From Verrucomicrobiaceae bacterium E54 (GTDB lineage: Bacteria > Verrucomicrobiota > Verrucomicrobiia > Verrucomicrobiales > Akkermansiaceae): a DNA stretch of 64,000 bases. Position 1 is the first letter of the stretch; the number at the start of each line of letters is the position of its first letter. The notes beneath the pieces are model-generated. The model searched no databases and was not told the DNA's origin. It saw only the letters and a program-made list of their open reading frames with translations. This document shows, in pieces, positions 47,655-56,899 of this stretch. The stretch spans positions 1-64,000 of the forward strand of contig JAKZES010000023.1 in assembly GCA_022548915.1 (NCBI GenBank), written 5' to 3'. The position numbers and the translations under genes are program-made.

Positions 47655-48440
47655 ATGTCCGTGACTCGTCCCGATGGCCGTCAGGCCGACCAACTCCGCC
47701 CCGTTTCCTTCGCGCCCGGTGTGGCGCCGCATGCCGATGGATCGGTGCTGGTGTCCTTTGGCAACACCAAGGTGATCTGTGCGGCGACGGTGCAGGAGGA
47801 TGTGCCGCGCTGGATGAAGCAGCAAAAGGTCGTCGGCGGCTGGGTGACGGCGGAGTATTCGATGCTGCCTTACTCGACCCACGACCGGAAACCGCGCGAC
47901 ATCTCGCGCGGCAAACTCGATGGACGCTCGTCGGAAATTCAGCGCCTGATCGGTCGGTCGCTGAGGGCCGTCACCGACCTGGGGAAACTCGGGCAGCGCA
48001 CGATCTGGGTGGATTGCGACGTGTTGCAGGCCGATGGCGGCACCCGCACCGCGTCGGTGACCGGTGGCTGCGTGGCCTTGGCCATCGCCTTGAATCGCCT
48101 GATGGGCGCCGGGAAGCTGAAGGATTTTCCGCTGAAGCAGCTCGTCTCGGCGATCTCGACCGGCGTGTATGAAGGTGGGCCGGTGCTTGATCTGAACTAT
48201 CCCGAGGACAAGGCGGCGACGGTGGACTTCAACGTCGTGATGACCGAGCGCGGTGAGTTTGTCGAAGTGCAAGGCAGCGGCGAGGAAGCGGTCTTCACCG
48301 GCGATGAGATGACGGCGATGCTCGCGCTTGCGAAAAAGGGATCGGAGGAACTCGTGACCTTGCAGAAGGCCGCGATTCTCGAAGCGGACCGGCCGGAAGG
48401 CCCGGCGCTGGCCGATCTCGCGGCGGCGTTTTCGAAATAG
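47655..48440 (+). CDS. rph: Ribonuclease PH
   Basis: A 261-residue 3'-to-5' phosphorolytic exoribonuclease that trims tRNA 3' ends. Diagnostic are RPDGRQADQLRPVSF at the start, SFGNTKVICAATVQ, GGWVTAEYSMLPYST, the RxxSExQRLIGRSLRA segment and TIWVDCDVLQADGGTRTASV with the catalytic aspartates, then VYEGGPVLDLNYPEDKAA. It is slightly longer than usual at the C-terminus. It converges on serS with a strong stem-loop between. Confidence 0.95.
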   Translation: MSVTRPDGRQADQLRPVSFAPGVAPHADGSVLVSFGNTKVICAATVQEDVPRWMKQQKVVGGWVTAEYSMLPYSTHDRKPRDISRGKLDGRSSEIQRLIGRSLRAVTDLGKLGQRTIWVDCDVLQADGGTRTASVTGGCVALAIALNRLMGAGKLKDFPLKQLVSAISTGVYEGGPVLDLNYPEDKAATVDFNVVMTERGEFVEVQGSGEEAVFTGDEMTAMLALAKKGSEELVTLQKAAILEADRPEGPALADLAAAFSK

Positions 48441-48453
48441 GAATGGAGAGGAG

Positions 48454-48512
48454 CGCCGATCTCCGAATCGGCATTCTGGCAGGATGGATCGATGCCGATT
48501 CGGAGATCGGCG
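48454..48512. terminator. 21-bp perfect stem-loop between rph and serS
   Basis: Arms at 48454-48474 and 48492-48512 are exact reverse complements over 21 bases, with a 17-base loop. It sits 13 bp after rph and 9 bp after serS ends, so it can end transcription from both sides; it also has the look of the REP-like elements elsewhere in the window. Confidence 0.7.
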
Positions 48513-48521
48513 GTCCTTTGC

Positions 48522-49805
48522 CTACCGGATCTCCTCCGCCCCGAAGTAGGGCACCAAGGCGTCGGGGAGCTTGATCGAGCCGTCGGGCTGCTGGCACTGC
48601 TCGAGGATCGCGACGTAGAGCCGGGGCAGGGCGGTGCCGGAGCCGTTGAGGGTGTGGCAGAAGCGGTTCTTGCCGTCGGCATCCTTGAAGCGCAGGCGCA
48701 TGCGGCGGGCCTGGTAGTCGGTGAAGCAGGAGCAGCTCGAAACTTCGAGATACTTGCCCTGGCCCGGCGCCCAGACCTCGATGTCGTAGGTCTTGGCGGC
48801 GGAGAAACCGAGGTCGCCGGTGCACAGTTCGATCACCCGGTAGTGCAGGCCGAGCTTTTGCAGCGCCGCCTCGGCGTGGCCGGTGAGTTCCTCGAGGACG
48901 TCGAACGACGTGTCGGGGTGGACGAGCTGGACGAGCTCGACCTTGTCGAACTGGTGCATGCGGATGATGCCGCGGTTGTCGCGCCCGGCGCTGCCGGCCT
49001 CGCGGCGGAAGCAGGGGGTGTGGGCGCAGAGCTTCTTCGGCAGGTCGGCCTCGGCGAGCAGGCTCTCGCGGTAAAGGTTGGTGACGGGAACCTCGGCGGT
49101 CGGCGCCAGGAACATCTGGTTGATCCCCTCGTCGCTACGGTCGGTGCCGTACATGTCGTCCTCGAACTTGGGCAGCTGTCCGGTGCCCTCCATGCATTCG
49201 CGGCGGACGATGTGCGGCACGTTGACCTCCTCGTAGCCGTGCTCGCCCGACTGAAGGTCGAGGAGGAACGAAATGAGGGCGCGCTCGAGCCTCGCGCCGG
49301 CGCCGCGGTAAACGGCAAAGCCGGAGCCGGCGATGCGGGTGGCGTCGTCGATCGAGATCAATCCGAGCGCCTCGGCCAGGTCGAGGTGGTCCTTCGGGGC
49401 GTCGAACACGGGCTTGTCGCCCCATTCGCGCACGACGGGATTGGCTTCCTCGTCGGCGCCGACCGGGCAGGCCTCGTGCGGCAGGTTGGGCAGGTTGAGC
49501 AGGAGGTCCGTCTGGCGGCTGCCGGCCTCCTCGGCAGCCGTGTCCAGCGCCTCGATCCGGTCCTTCAGCCCGCGCACCTCCGCTTCGACCGCCGAACTGT
49601 CCTCCCCCTTGGCCTTGAGCATGCCGATCTGCTTGGAGATCTGCTTGCGCTGGGAAAGCAGCGCCTGCTTGTCGGTCTCGGCCTTGCGGCGGGACTCGTC
49701 GCAGGCGAGGACCTCGTCGATGAGCTGCCAGTGGTCGCCGCCACGGGCCTTGAGGCGCGCGCGGACGGCGTCGGGGTTTTCGCGGATCTCGCGGATGTCG
49801 AGCAT
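48522..49805 (-). CDS. serS: Seryl-tRNA synthetase
   Basis: A 427-residue class II aminoacyl-tRNA synthetase that charges tRNA-Ser. The N-terminal coiled-coil arm covers about residues 30-100 (TDKQALLSQRKQISKQIGML). Class II motifs are visible: motif 2 in CFRREAGSAGRDNRGIIRMH followed by QFDKVE, and motif 3 in NGSGTALPRLYVAILE; TAEVPVTNLYR marks the serine site. Its length is usual. No Shine-Dalgarno sequence precedes the ATG. Confidence 0.97.
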   Translation of the reverse strand: MLDIREIRENPDAVRARLKARGGDHWQLIDEVLACDESRRKAETDKQALLSQRKQISKQIGMLKAKGEDSSAVEAEVRGLKDRIEALDTAAEEAGSRQTDLLLNLPNLPHEACPVGADEEANPVVREWGDKPVFDAPKDHLDLAEALGLISIDDATRIAGSGFAVYRGAGARLERALISFLLDLQSGEHGYEEVNVPHIVRRECMEGTGQLPKFEDDMYGTDRSDEGINQMFLAPTAEVPVTNLYRESLLAEADLPKKLCAHTPCFRREAGSAGRDNRGIIRMHQFDKVELVQLVHPDTSFDVLEELTGHAEAALQKLGLHYRVIELCTGDLGFSAAKTYDIEVWAPGQGKYLEVSSCSCFTDYQARRMRLRFKDADGKNRFCHTLNGSGTALPRLYVAILEQCQQPDGSIKLPDALVPYFGAEEIR

Positions 49806-49904
49806 GGCGCGGCGTGATTAGACCATCCGGAGGCGGAGGTCCAACCCCGACTGCGTCGAAGCGCGGGCGGAAATTCGGGTGAAGGTCTCTCCGGCGGGCC
49901 TTTG

Positions 49905-52460
49905 CTATTCGCCGCCGCCCTGGATCTTGGCGCGCTCGCGCATTTTCAGGAGGGCCCGCTCGGCCTGGTCGATCACGTTGTCGCTTTCGGCTTCGTCGAC
50001 GAAGTACTCCACGACCGACAGCGCCCAGTCGGCCCATTCCGTCCTTGCGAGGCCGGAGATCACGTTGAATTGCTCGCGCTCGGTCTTGGCGTTGCGGGCG
50101 AGCATCTTCCAGTAATCCTCGCTGTCGAGTTCGTCGCGGGCGGCGGCGCGTTCGCGGTCGGTCAGCATGGCGAGGGCGCCCTCGAAGGTCTTGCGGCGGA
50201 TCAGTTCGTCGGTCTGGGTTTCGAGGAAGGCGACCAGCTCCTCGAACATCGAATCGTCGGGCCAGTTCTGGGCCGCCTGCAAGGCGGCGAGCGTGTCGAG
50301 CCGGTCGTCGCCCTTGAGCGCGGCCATGATCTTTTCGAGCGCCACATCGGAGCCGGTGAAGCCGAGCAGACGGAGCATCGTGCGGCGGGTGTCGTCACTG
50401 ACCGCGTTCTCGGCGGCGGTGACGAGGATGGGACCGTACTTTGCGCGGTTGTCGGAGCGCTCGAGCGCCGAGGCGGTGGCCTTCTCCGCCTCGATCCGGA
50501 TCCGGTCGGAGGAGGTGAACTGGATGAGTTCGAGGAACTCGTCGATCTGGTCTTCGCCTCCGATCGCGGCGACGGCGGTGAGCGCGGCGGCGGCGGACCG
50601 GTCGTTGTCGGTCTCGCGCGCGAACTTCATCAGGACCGGCAGCGTGCTGGTGCTGGCGCGGCGGCGCAGGACCCGCTCGAGGAGTGAGACCCGGATTTCG
50701 TCGGGCAGCACCTCGGTGGTGGCGAACTCGGCGATGCGGGCATCCACATCCGTCGATCCCTTGGCCTTGGCGATGGCCAGCGCCTTGTAGACCGTTTCGC
50801 GCGAGCTGTTGCTGCCGGCACGGACGGAGTTGAGGAGGATTTCGAGGTCCCCCGAGCTCACGGGCAGTTCCTTGGCCGAAGGTTCGGCGGCGATGGCGAC
50901 GAGTTCGTTGTAACGCTTGTTGATCTTGTTGCTGCTCATCGTGCTGAGCACGACCCAGCCGAGGATCACGACCACGATGGAGAGCATCACGGCGATGGTC
51001 ACCTTGGCACCGCTTCCGAGGCCCTTCTTCTTCGGCGGCAGCATGCTGCCGATGGTTGTCGGACCCTGCTCGACGGCCTGGCCTGCCGGGGCGGCGGTTT
51101 TCAACTGGTGGGTGGCGGGGCCGGAAACACCGACGCTGGGAACCGGCTGGGCCGGGGCCGGCTGGGAGGGAACCGGCGTGGCCACCGCCACAACCGGGGG
51201 TGCGGGAGCGGGAGCCGGGGGCGCGGGCGGCGGCGCGTCGGGGGCGGTTTCGGCCGTCGAGGCATCCGCCTGCTGGGCGGTGGTGTGGATGCTCGGAGGG
51301 GCGCCCTCGGGTGGCGTCAGCGGCTGGGGAGCCGTCTGGGTCACCGGCGGCGGAGGCACCGGCCCGGTCTGCGATTCGGGAGCCGGGGGGCTCGCCGGTG
51401 CGGGAGGGCTGGGTGGGACCGGTTGCACCGGCTGGGGCGGTGCGACGGGCTGCACGGGCTGGGCAGGGGCGACCGGCTGCACGGAGGGCGGCTGTTGGGC
51501 TTCGGGGGCGGGGGACGCCGCTGGCTCGGGATTGGCGCCAGGGATGATCAGCCGCGGCCGCTTCGGGGCGTCTGCGGGCTTGGGCTCGTCGGGCGGAGTC
51601 TCGGAATGGCCGGTGCTCATGGATTGGGTGACAGGTTTGTCGAGTTCGATGAAGCTCTTGAGGGCTTCGCGGGCGTTTTCGGGCCGCTCGGACTGGATGC
51701 GGTTCATGTGCCACATGATCCAGTCGGCCGCCCATTTCGGCACATCCGAACGGAGTTCGCCCAGCGGGACAACCCGGTGTTCGAGATGCGATGCCATCAC
51801 CTGCGGGCCGGTGTCGCCGTTGAAGGGGGCCTGGCCGGTGAGGGCGAAGTAGTAGACGCAGCCGATGGCATACATGTCGGTGCGGGTGTCGAGCGAGGTG
51901 CGCTCGAATTGCTCCGGGGCCATGTAGAAGATCGAGCCGTAGACCGATTCGTTCTGATCGATCGTCTGCGAGCTGGGGGTCCGGGAAAACTTGGCGAGTC
52001 CGAAGTCGACGATCTTGGCCTGGAACTTGCCGGAGGGCAGCCAGTTGATCATCACATTGGACGGCTTCAGGTCGCGGTGGAGGAGTCCGAGATCCTGGGC
52101 GGCGATCAGCCCTTCCATGATCTGCTGGACCAACTCGCGGAAATCGGGCCAGGTCAGCGGGGCGCGTTCGACCAACTCGTCGAGCGTGTTGCCCTTGAGC
52201 AGTTCCATCACGACGAAGGGGCCTTCGTCGTCGGTGCCGGTGTCATAGATCGTGACGATGTGCGGGTGCTGCAGCGCCGCGAGGGCCCCGGTTTCCTGCT
52301 CCATCTGGCGCGCGGCTTCCTCGGTCTGGCCGTCTTCGCCGGTCTTGATGCGCTTGATGGCGACCTCGCGCTTGAGGCTCCGGTCGTAGGCCTTGTACAC
52401 CGTGCCGAGACCCCCTTTGCCAAGGGTGTCGCGGATCTCGTAGCGTTCCTTGATGTGCAT
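49905..52460 (-). CDS. Membrane-anchored Ser/Thr protein kinase with HEAT-like repeats
   Basis: An 851-residue Hanks-type kinase. The kinase domain (about 1-265) has GKGGLGTVY, the invariant lysine in VAIKRIK, HRDLKPSNV, DFG and APEQ. A Pro/Ala/Gln-rich cytoplasmic linker covers about 285-470, and a single membrane span (VTIAVMLSIVVVILGWVVL) lies at about 484-503. The periplasmic part (about 520-850) is helical and repeat-like, with pairs such as VLPDEIRVSLLERVL, consistent with HEAT or Sel1-like folds that bind proteins. Such kinases transduce envelope signals. The ATG at 52460 starts just before the kinase fold. No adjacent phosphatase is seen. Confidence 0.88.
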   Translation of the reverse strand: MHIKERYEIRDTLGKGGLGTVYKAYDRSLKREVAIKRIKTGEDGQTEEAARQMEQETGALAALQHPHIVTIYDTGTDDEGPFVVMELLKGNTLDELVERAPLTWPDFRELVQQIMEGLIAAQDLGLLHRDLKPSNVMINWLPSGKFQAKIVDFGLAKFSRTPSSQTIDQNESVYGSIFYMAPEQFERTSLDTRTDMYAIGCVYYFALTGQAPFNGDTGPQVMASHLEHRVVPLGELRSDVPKWAADWIMWHMNRIQSERPENAREALKSFIELDKPVTQSMSTGHSETPPDEPKPADAPKRPRLIIPGANPEPAASPAPEAQQPPSVQPVAPAQPVQPVAPPQPVQPVPPSPPAPASPPAPESQTGPVPPPPVTQTAPQPLTPPEGAPPSIHTTAQQADASTAETAPDAPPPAPPAPAPAPPVVAVATPVPSQPAPAQPVPSVGVSGPATHQLKTAAPAGQAVEQGPTTIGSMLPPKKKGLGSGAKVTIAVMLSIVVVILGWVVLSTMSSNKINKRYNELVAIAAEPSAKELPVSSGDLEILLNSVRAGSNSSRETVYKALAIAKAKGSTDVDARIAEFATTEVLPDEIRVSLLERVLRRRASTSTLPVLMKFARETDNDRSAAAALTAVAAIGGEDQIDEFLELIQFTSSDRIRIEAEKATASALERSDNRAKYGPILVTAAENAVSDDTRRTMLRLLGFTGSDVALEKIMAALKGDDRLDTLAALQAAQNWPDDSMFEELVAFLETQTDELIRRKTFEGALAMLTDRERAAARDELDSEDYWKMLARNAKTEREQFNVISGLARTEWADWALSVVEYFVDEAESDNVIDQAERALLKMRERAKIQGGGE

Positions 52461-52527
52461 CGCCGGGCGGGAGGTACTACTGACGCCACAAGGCCCGCGG
52501 CGCAATCAAGAAAGCCGCCCGAATGCG

Positions 52528-53448
52528 TTAGGAGGCCGCGCGGCGGAGTTGTTCGGAGCGCCACTGGGTGGGCGAGGCGCCGACGATGCGGGCGAAGCTC
52601 CGGTTGAACTGCGAGAGCGACTGGTATCCGACCTGGAAGGCGATTTCCGACACCCTCAGCTCGGGGCGGAGCAGCTCCTTCTTGGCCCACTCGACCCGGC
52701 AGCGGTTGACGTAGTCGGTCAGCGTCAGGCCGGTCGCATCCTTGAACAGCCGGCAGAAGTGCGACTCGCTGAGGCCGGCGACCCGGGCGACGTTGCCGAG
52801 CGGCAGCGGGCTGTCGAGGTGCTGGTGGATGTATTTCCGGGCCTTGGAAATGGCGGCCGGCTCACTGCCTTCCTCGATGATGGCGAGCGATTCGGCGTGC
52901 TGGCCCAGTTGTGAGGCGAAGCTGTCGAGCAGCTTGATCATGCCCTCGTAGCGTTCGGGCTCGATGGTCACGGTCTGGAAATACGTTTCGCGAAGAATCT
53001 TCTCGGACTCCTTCGGCAGATTCTTGCGGCCCATCTTGCCGAGGAAGTTTTCGAAGTCCGCTTCGGTCGGCACCCGCGAGAACACCTGGCCGGTCCGCAG
53101 GTAGCCGATGGTCGTGGCACCCATCCTGACCGGGACGGCGGTGGACATCAGGCCGGCGAAGCAATGGCAGGAGCTCGGACCTTCCACCTGCGCCTCGCGC
53201 ATCAGGCGGCGGTTGGTGTCGACGCAGGCGTTGCAGGCGGACTCGCAGATGTTGAGTTGTTCACAGAACGGACTGCGGTTGACGCATTCCTCGTCCAGAT
53301 CCCAGGCATCCGGATCGGCACCGACCAGACGCAGCGGCAGGCCCGTCGCGGTGCGAAATGCTTCCTGATACGTCCGGAAGGTGTCGGACTGTTTGAGCCG
53401 CTGATGCAGAGTGGCCTCGAAGCCCTTCGGCGTGGTTGATGTCACCAT
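52528..53448 (-). CDS. PocR-domain AraC-family transcriptional regulator
   Basis: A 306-residue regulator. Residues about 20-165 form a PocR domain, with a cysteine-rich motif CVNRSPFCEQLNICESACNAC (part) and DTNRRLMREA; it binds a small ligand, 1,2-propanediol in the founding member. The C-terminal AraC domain has two helix-turn-helix motifs: LPLGNVARVAGLSESHFCRLF and the ISEIAFQ..GYQSLSQFNRSFAR type sequence. It stands alone, 67 bp before the kinase gene in transcription direction. PocR proteins control microcompartment and cobalamin genes in Salmonella; the microcompartment operon begins 4 kb away on the same strand, so a link is possible but unproven. Confidence 0.88.
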   Translation of the reverse strand: MVTSTTPKGFEATLHQRLKQSDTFRTYQEAFRTATGLPLRLVGADPDAWDLDEECVNRSPFCEQLNICESACNACVDTNRRLMREAQVEGPSSCHCFAGLMSTAVPVRMGATTIGYLRTGQVFSRVPTEADFENFLGKMGRKNLPKESEKILRETYFQTVTIEPERYEGMIKLLDSFASQLGQHAESLAIIEEGSEPAAISKARKYIHQHLDSPLPLGNVARVAGLSESHFCRLFKDATGLTLTDYVNRCRVEWAKKELLRPELRVSEIAFQVGYQSLSQFNRSFARIVGASPTQWRSEQLRRAAS

Positions 53449-53481
53449 GTGCGTGAAGCGTAGGAGGATTTGCGGAGGGTT

Positions 53482-55833
53482 TCAATCCTTACTGAACGAA
53501 CCTGCGCGGGCCACGATCAGGACTGAAATAATGGAGCTGAGGGGCATAAGAACGGCCGCCAGAAGCGGATTCATACGGCCGGTGAGGCAAATTGTGACGA
53601 CGGCGAGGTTGTAGATCAGGGCAAAAATGAAGGCGGCCCGGGTCCCGGCGGCCCGGGAATCGGCGGCCCGGAAGAGGATGGGAAGGAAATCCAGGCCGGA
53701 TCCGAGGGTGTAGAAGTCCGATTTCGACTCCAGCAGCGAGCGATCGACCACCGGCGTGCCGGTGACGCTGGCGGCGTCGAAAGCCAGCGAGTCGTTGGCA
53801 CCATCGCCGAGGTAGAGCGTGTCGCCGTGATCGATTTTGCGGACTTCCGCGGCCTTCTGGTCGGGATCCAGCCCGCCGCGGGCTTGATTGCCGGGGATGT
53901 CGAGCTGGGAGGCGAGGGCGGCGACCTTCTCCGGGGTATCGCCGGAGAGGATGTGCAGTTGGAGTTTCCGGCGGCGCAGTTGATCGAGCGTCTCGCGTGC
54001 GCCCGGGCGGAGCTCATCGCGGAAGCGGAATGAGGCGACGCGGGCGCCGTCGAGGCACAGCGTGGTGGAGCCATCGGCCTCATCCCCGGCCCAGCCCGCC
54101 CGCCCGAGGGTCCAGCGCGCTTCGGGCGGGTCTCCGGCGGCGGTTGCCGGGCGGGAAGTGAAAGACACGCCCTGCCCGGGGTGGTCGTGAATTTCGGTCC
54201 GGCCGTGGGTGGCGAGGAGTTTCTGGCCGCGGGAGCCGAGCGCCTCGAGGAGGGTCCGCCCGACCGGATGCAGCGAACCGGCGGTGAGGCGGGCCAAGGC
54301 CAGCGCGGCCTCGTCGTCGAGGGCTTCGACGGCGTGCCGGTCGATGAGCACCGGGCGCTCGAGGGTGAGGGTGCCGGTCTTGTCGAAGATGACATGTTTC
54401 ACGGCCCGCAGGCGCGACCACAGCGTGGCGCTGCGGACGAAGGCACCGTGGCGTCCGGCGCGGGAAGCGGCGAGTTCGTCGGCCAGGGGGATGGCGACGC
54501 CGAGCGCGCAAGGGCAGGAGACGACGAAGACCGAGATCATCGCCTGCAGGCCGATGGCGGGTTCCCCGGCGATCAGCCAGCCGATCAACCCGCCGACGCC
54601 GATGAACAGGACGGCGACGAGGTAGATCCGGAGGACGCGTTGCAGGACCGGCGAGCCGCGTTCACCGGCACTGTCGGCGGTGAGGCGCGAGAGCAGCGAA
54701 TCGGCCCACGCCTCATGGGCTTCCAGTTCGAGAGGCCGGCGGCTGAGCAGAATGGCACCGGCCGGGAGTTGGCGTCCGGGGCCGGTGAGCACCGGCTCGG
54801 CCTCGCCATTGATCCACTCGAGGGAGACCTCGGCCTCGGCTTCGCGCACGGTCGAGGCGACGGGCACCGCCTGGCCGGGTTCGATGCTGAATTTCAGCCC
54901 CGGGGCGAGGGATTCGAGTGGCGCGGGTTCTCCATCGACGGTCACCGACCCCGGCAGCGGCGAGGCGCGCTGGAGGCGGCGGCGGTTTTTTTCCACGGCC
55001 GAGGTCTGCAGGTAGCGCCCCCCGAGCATCAGGAACACGAAGGTCGCGACAAAATCGAAGTAGCGCAGGCCTTCGATTTCCAAGGCCCAGCCGGCGATCG
55101 ACCCGGCATAGGCGAGGACCAGGCCGAGCGCGATCGGCAGGTCGATGTGCAGGGACCGGGCCTTCAGCGCGCGCCAGGCGCGGTCGATGAAGTAGGAGCC
55201 GCCGACCAGCATCGACAGCGTGGCCGAGATGAAGGCGATGATGCGGAACAATCCGGCGAACTCGAAGTCGTCGGGCATGCCGAGGTAGTGCGGCAGGGTG
55301 AAGCCCATCGCGTTGAGCGCGAAGGCGCCGCAGAGGCCGAGCCGGGCGACCAGGCGGCGGCGCTCGACGTCGGTCGTGCCTGCGGCGGCCGGGGCGGCGA
55401 CGTAGCCGAACTGCGTCAGTTCCTCGCAGAAAGCCCCGAGGTCGCAGCGGCCTGCCTGCCATTCGAGATGGAGGCGACCGGTCGCCGGATGGGCGGCGGC
55501 GCGGATCGCACCGGGGTGCTTGTCGAAGAGCTTCTCGACGAGCCACACGCAGCCGACGCAGGAGATGCCCTCCAGCGCGCAGTCGAGCGAGGCCGAGCCG
55601 TCGGCGGAGCGGGACTCGGCCTCGGCGACGCGGGGCTCGAGCCAGGAAAAGTCGTGGTTCTCGAAGGGCCGGCTGCGGACCGGCGCGGTGGCGAGGCCGC
55701 CCTTGAGGTCGTAGAAGCGATCGAAGCCGGATTCCTCGATCATTCCAGCGACGAACTCGCAGCCCTTGCAGCAGTACTTTTCCTCCGGATCCGTGGAGGA
55801 AAAGGCCGTGCCGCAGTGTTCGCAGGTCGCCAT
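53482..55833 (-). CDS. CcoI/FixI-like copper-type P1B ATPase
   Basis: A 783-residue heavy-metal ATPase. An N-terminal zinc-ribbon-like region holds C4-x2-C7 and CCKGC (residues 22-26). A heavy-metal domain follows with GISCVGC (near 90), and then about eight spans. Metal path CPC is in VSCPCALGVAIP (about 437); the phosphorylation motif is DKTGTLT (about 484), with the HP pair in SLHPVG, and the hinge is GDGANDS (about 681). The actuator TGE is NGE here. This layout fits the copper-loading pump of cytochrome oxidases (CcoI/FixI), but no oxidase genes are adjacent, so the exact metal is open. The ATG at 55833 gives the expected N-terminus. Confidence 0.85.
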   Translation of the reverse strand: MATCEHCGTAFSSTDPEEKYCCKGCEFVAGMIEESGFDRFYDLKGGLATAPVRSRPFENHDFSWLEPRVAEAESRSADGSASLDCALEGISCVGCVWLVEKLFDKHPGAIRAAAHPATGRLHLEWQAGRCDLGAFCEELTQFGYVAAPAAAGTTDVERRRLVARLGLCGAFALNAMGFTLPHYLGMPDDFEFAGLFRIIAFISATLSMLVGGSYFIDRAWRALKARSLHIDLPIALGLVLAYAGSIAGWALEIEGLRYFDFVATFVFLMLGGRYLQTSAVEKNRRRLQRASPLPGSVTVDGEPAPLESLAPGLKFSIEPGQAVPVASTVREAEAEVSLEWINGEAEPVLTGPGRQLPAGAILLSRRPLELEAHEAWADSLLSRLTADSAGERGSPVLQRVLRIYLVAVLFIGVGGLIGWLIAGEPAIGLQAMISVFVVSCPCALGVAIPLADELAASRAGRHGAFVRSATLWSRLRAVKHVIFDKTGTLTLERPVLIDRHAVEALDDEAALALARLTAGSLHPVGRTLLEALGSRGQKLLATHGRTEIHDHPGQGVSFTSRPATAAGDPPEARWTLGRAGWAGDEADGSTTLCLDGARVASFRFRDELRPGARETLDQLRRRKLQLHILSGDTPEKVAALASQLDIPGNQARGGLDPDQKAAEVRKIDHGDTLYLGDGANDSLAFDAASVTGTPVVDRSLLESKSDFYTLGSGLDFLPILFRAADSRAAGTRAAFIFALIYNLAVVTICLTGRMNPLLAAVLMPLSSIISVLIVARAGSFSKD

Positions 55834-55850
55834 GGCGGGAGGCTGCGCCT

Positions 55851-55884
55851 CGAAGTTCCAAGTGAGAAGTTCCAAGTTCCAAGA
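55851..55884. repeat. Short tandem repeat AGTTCCAAGT
   Basis: Three imperfect copies of an AGTTCCAAGT unit, the reverse complement of the repeat at 43978-44010, directly upstream of the P-ATPase gene start. The rest of the gap to lpxA (to 56023) holds no gene, only small GC-rich palindromes. Confidence 0.6.
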
Positions 55885-56023
55885 CTCGGATTTGAGCTTC
55901 GAGCCGCCCGCCCGCTGGATCCAGGCCCGGAGGGCCTGCGGAAATTAGCCGGTGGCGCGAGCCACGGGACGCGTATCGAATCGCGAATCCGCCCCGGAGG
56001 GGTGGTGGAGAAGCAGGAATGCC

Positions 56024-56797
56024 CTACCGCGTGACACCGCGCTCGGAGCTTTCGAGGAAGGCGATGAGGTGTTTCACGTGCGGGTTGTTGGCGGGCGTGT
56101 CGGCCTTCAGCGACGAGACGGCGATGCCGAGGTTGCCATCCTTCTTCAGAAACAGCTTTTTGTAGGCGGCGCGCAGGGCCTTGAGGTCGTCTTCGGTGAA
56201 TCCGCGGCGGCTGAGGCCGACCTGGTTGATCGCCCGGGTCGAGGCGGGATTGCCCTCGACGATCGTGTAGGGGGCGACGTCCTGGTTGACGCGCGAGCAG
56301 CCGCCGATCATCGCATGGCAGCCGATCCGGCAGAACTGGTGAACCGCCGTCAGTCCCGAGACGATGGCGTGGTCCTCGACGGTCACGTGGCCGGCCAGCG
56401 TGCCGTTGTTGGAGAGGATGATGTGGTCGCCGAGCTGGCACTCGTGGGCGATGTGCGAGTAGCACAGGAACAGGTTGTCATGGCCGATCTTCGTCGGCGT
56501 GTGGTCGAAGGTGCCGCGGTGGACCGTGACGTTCTCGCGGAAGACGTTGCGGTCGCCGATGATGAGCGAGGTCGGTTCGCCGGCATACTTCAGGTCCTGG
56601 GTCTTGCCGCCGATGGCGGCGAAGGGTAAGAACTCGTTGTCACGGCCGATGCTGCTCGTGCCCTCGATGACCACGTGCGAATGCAGCACGCAGCCATCGC
56701 CGAGGGTGACGTGGTCGCCGATGACGCAGTAGGGGCCGACCTCGACATTTTCGCCGAGTTCGGCCTTGGGAGAAACGATCGCCGTGGGGTGAATCAC
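56024..56797 (-). CDS. lpxA: UDP-N-acetylglucosamine acyltransferase
   Basis: A 257-residue left-handed beta-helix acyltransferase, the first enzyme of lipid A synthesis. Hexapeptide repeats run from IHPTAIVSPKAELGENVEV to about residue 185. The catalytic region HRGTFDHTPTKIGHDNLFLC (part) and HIAHECQLGDHII is conserved, and the C-terminal helical part begins GNPASTRAINQVGLSRRGF. The length matches the family. It is the only lpx gene here and diverges from the next gene by 102 bp. Confidence 0.95.
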   Translation of the reverse strand: MIHPTAIVSPKAELGENVEVGPYCVIGDHVTLGDGCVLHSHVVIEGTSSIGRDNEFLPFAAIGGKTQDLKYAGEPTSLIIGDRNVFRENVTVHRGTFDHTPTKIGHDNLFLCYSHIAHECQLGDHIILSNNGTLAGHVTVEDHAIVSGLTAVHQFCRIGCHAMIGGCSRVNQDVAPYTIVEGNPASTRAINQVGLSRRGFTEDDLKALRAAYKKLFLKKDGNLGIAVSSLKADTPANNPHVKHLIAFLESSERGVTR

Positions 56798-56899
56798 GGG
56801 GCGGAGTGTGGCGGGTCGGAGCGCCGGGGTCTAGCGGGTTTCGGAGCATCCCGTTTCCGGGGAATCGACATTCCTGTCGGTCCGCCGCAAAATCCATTC

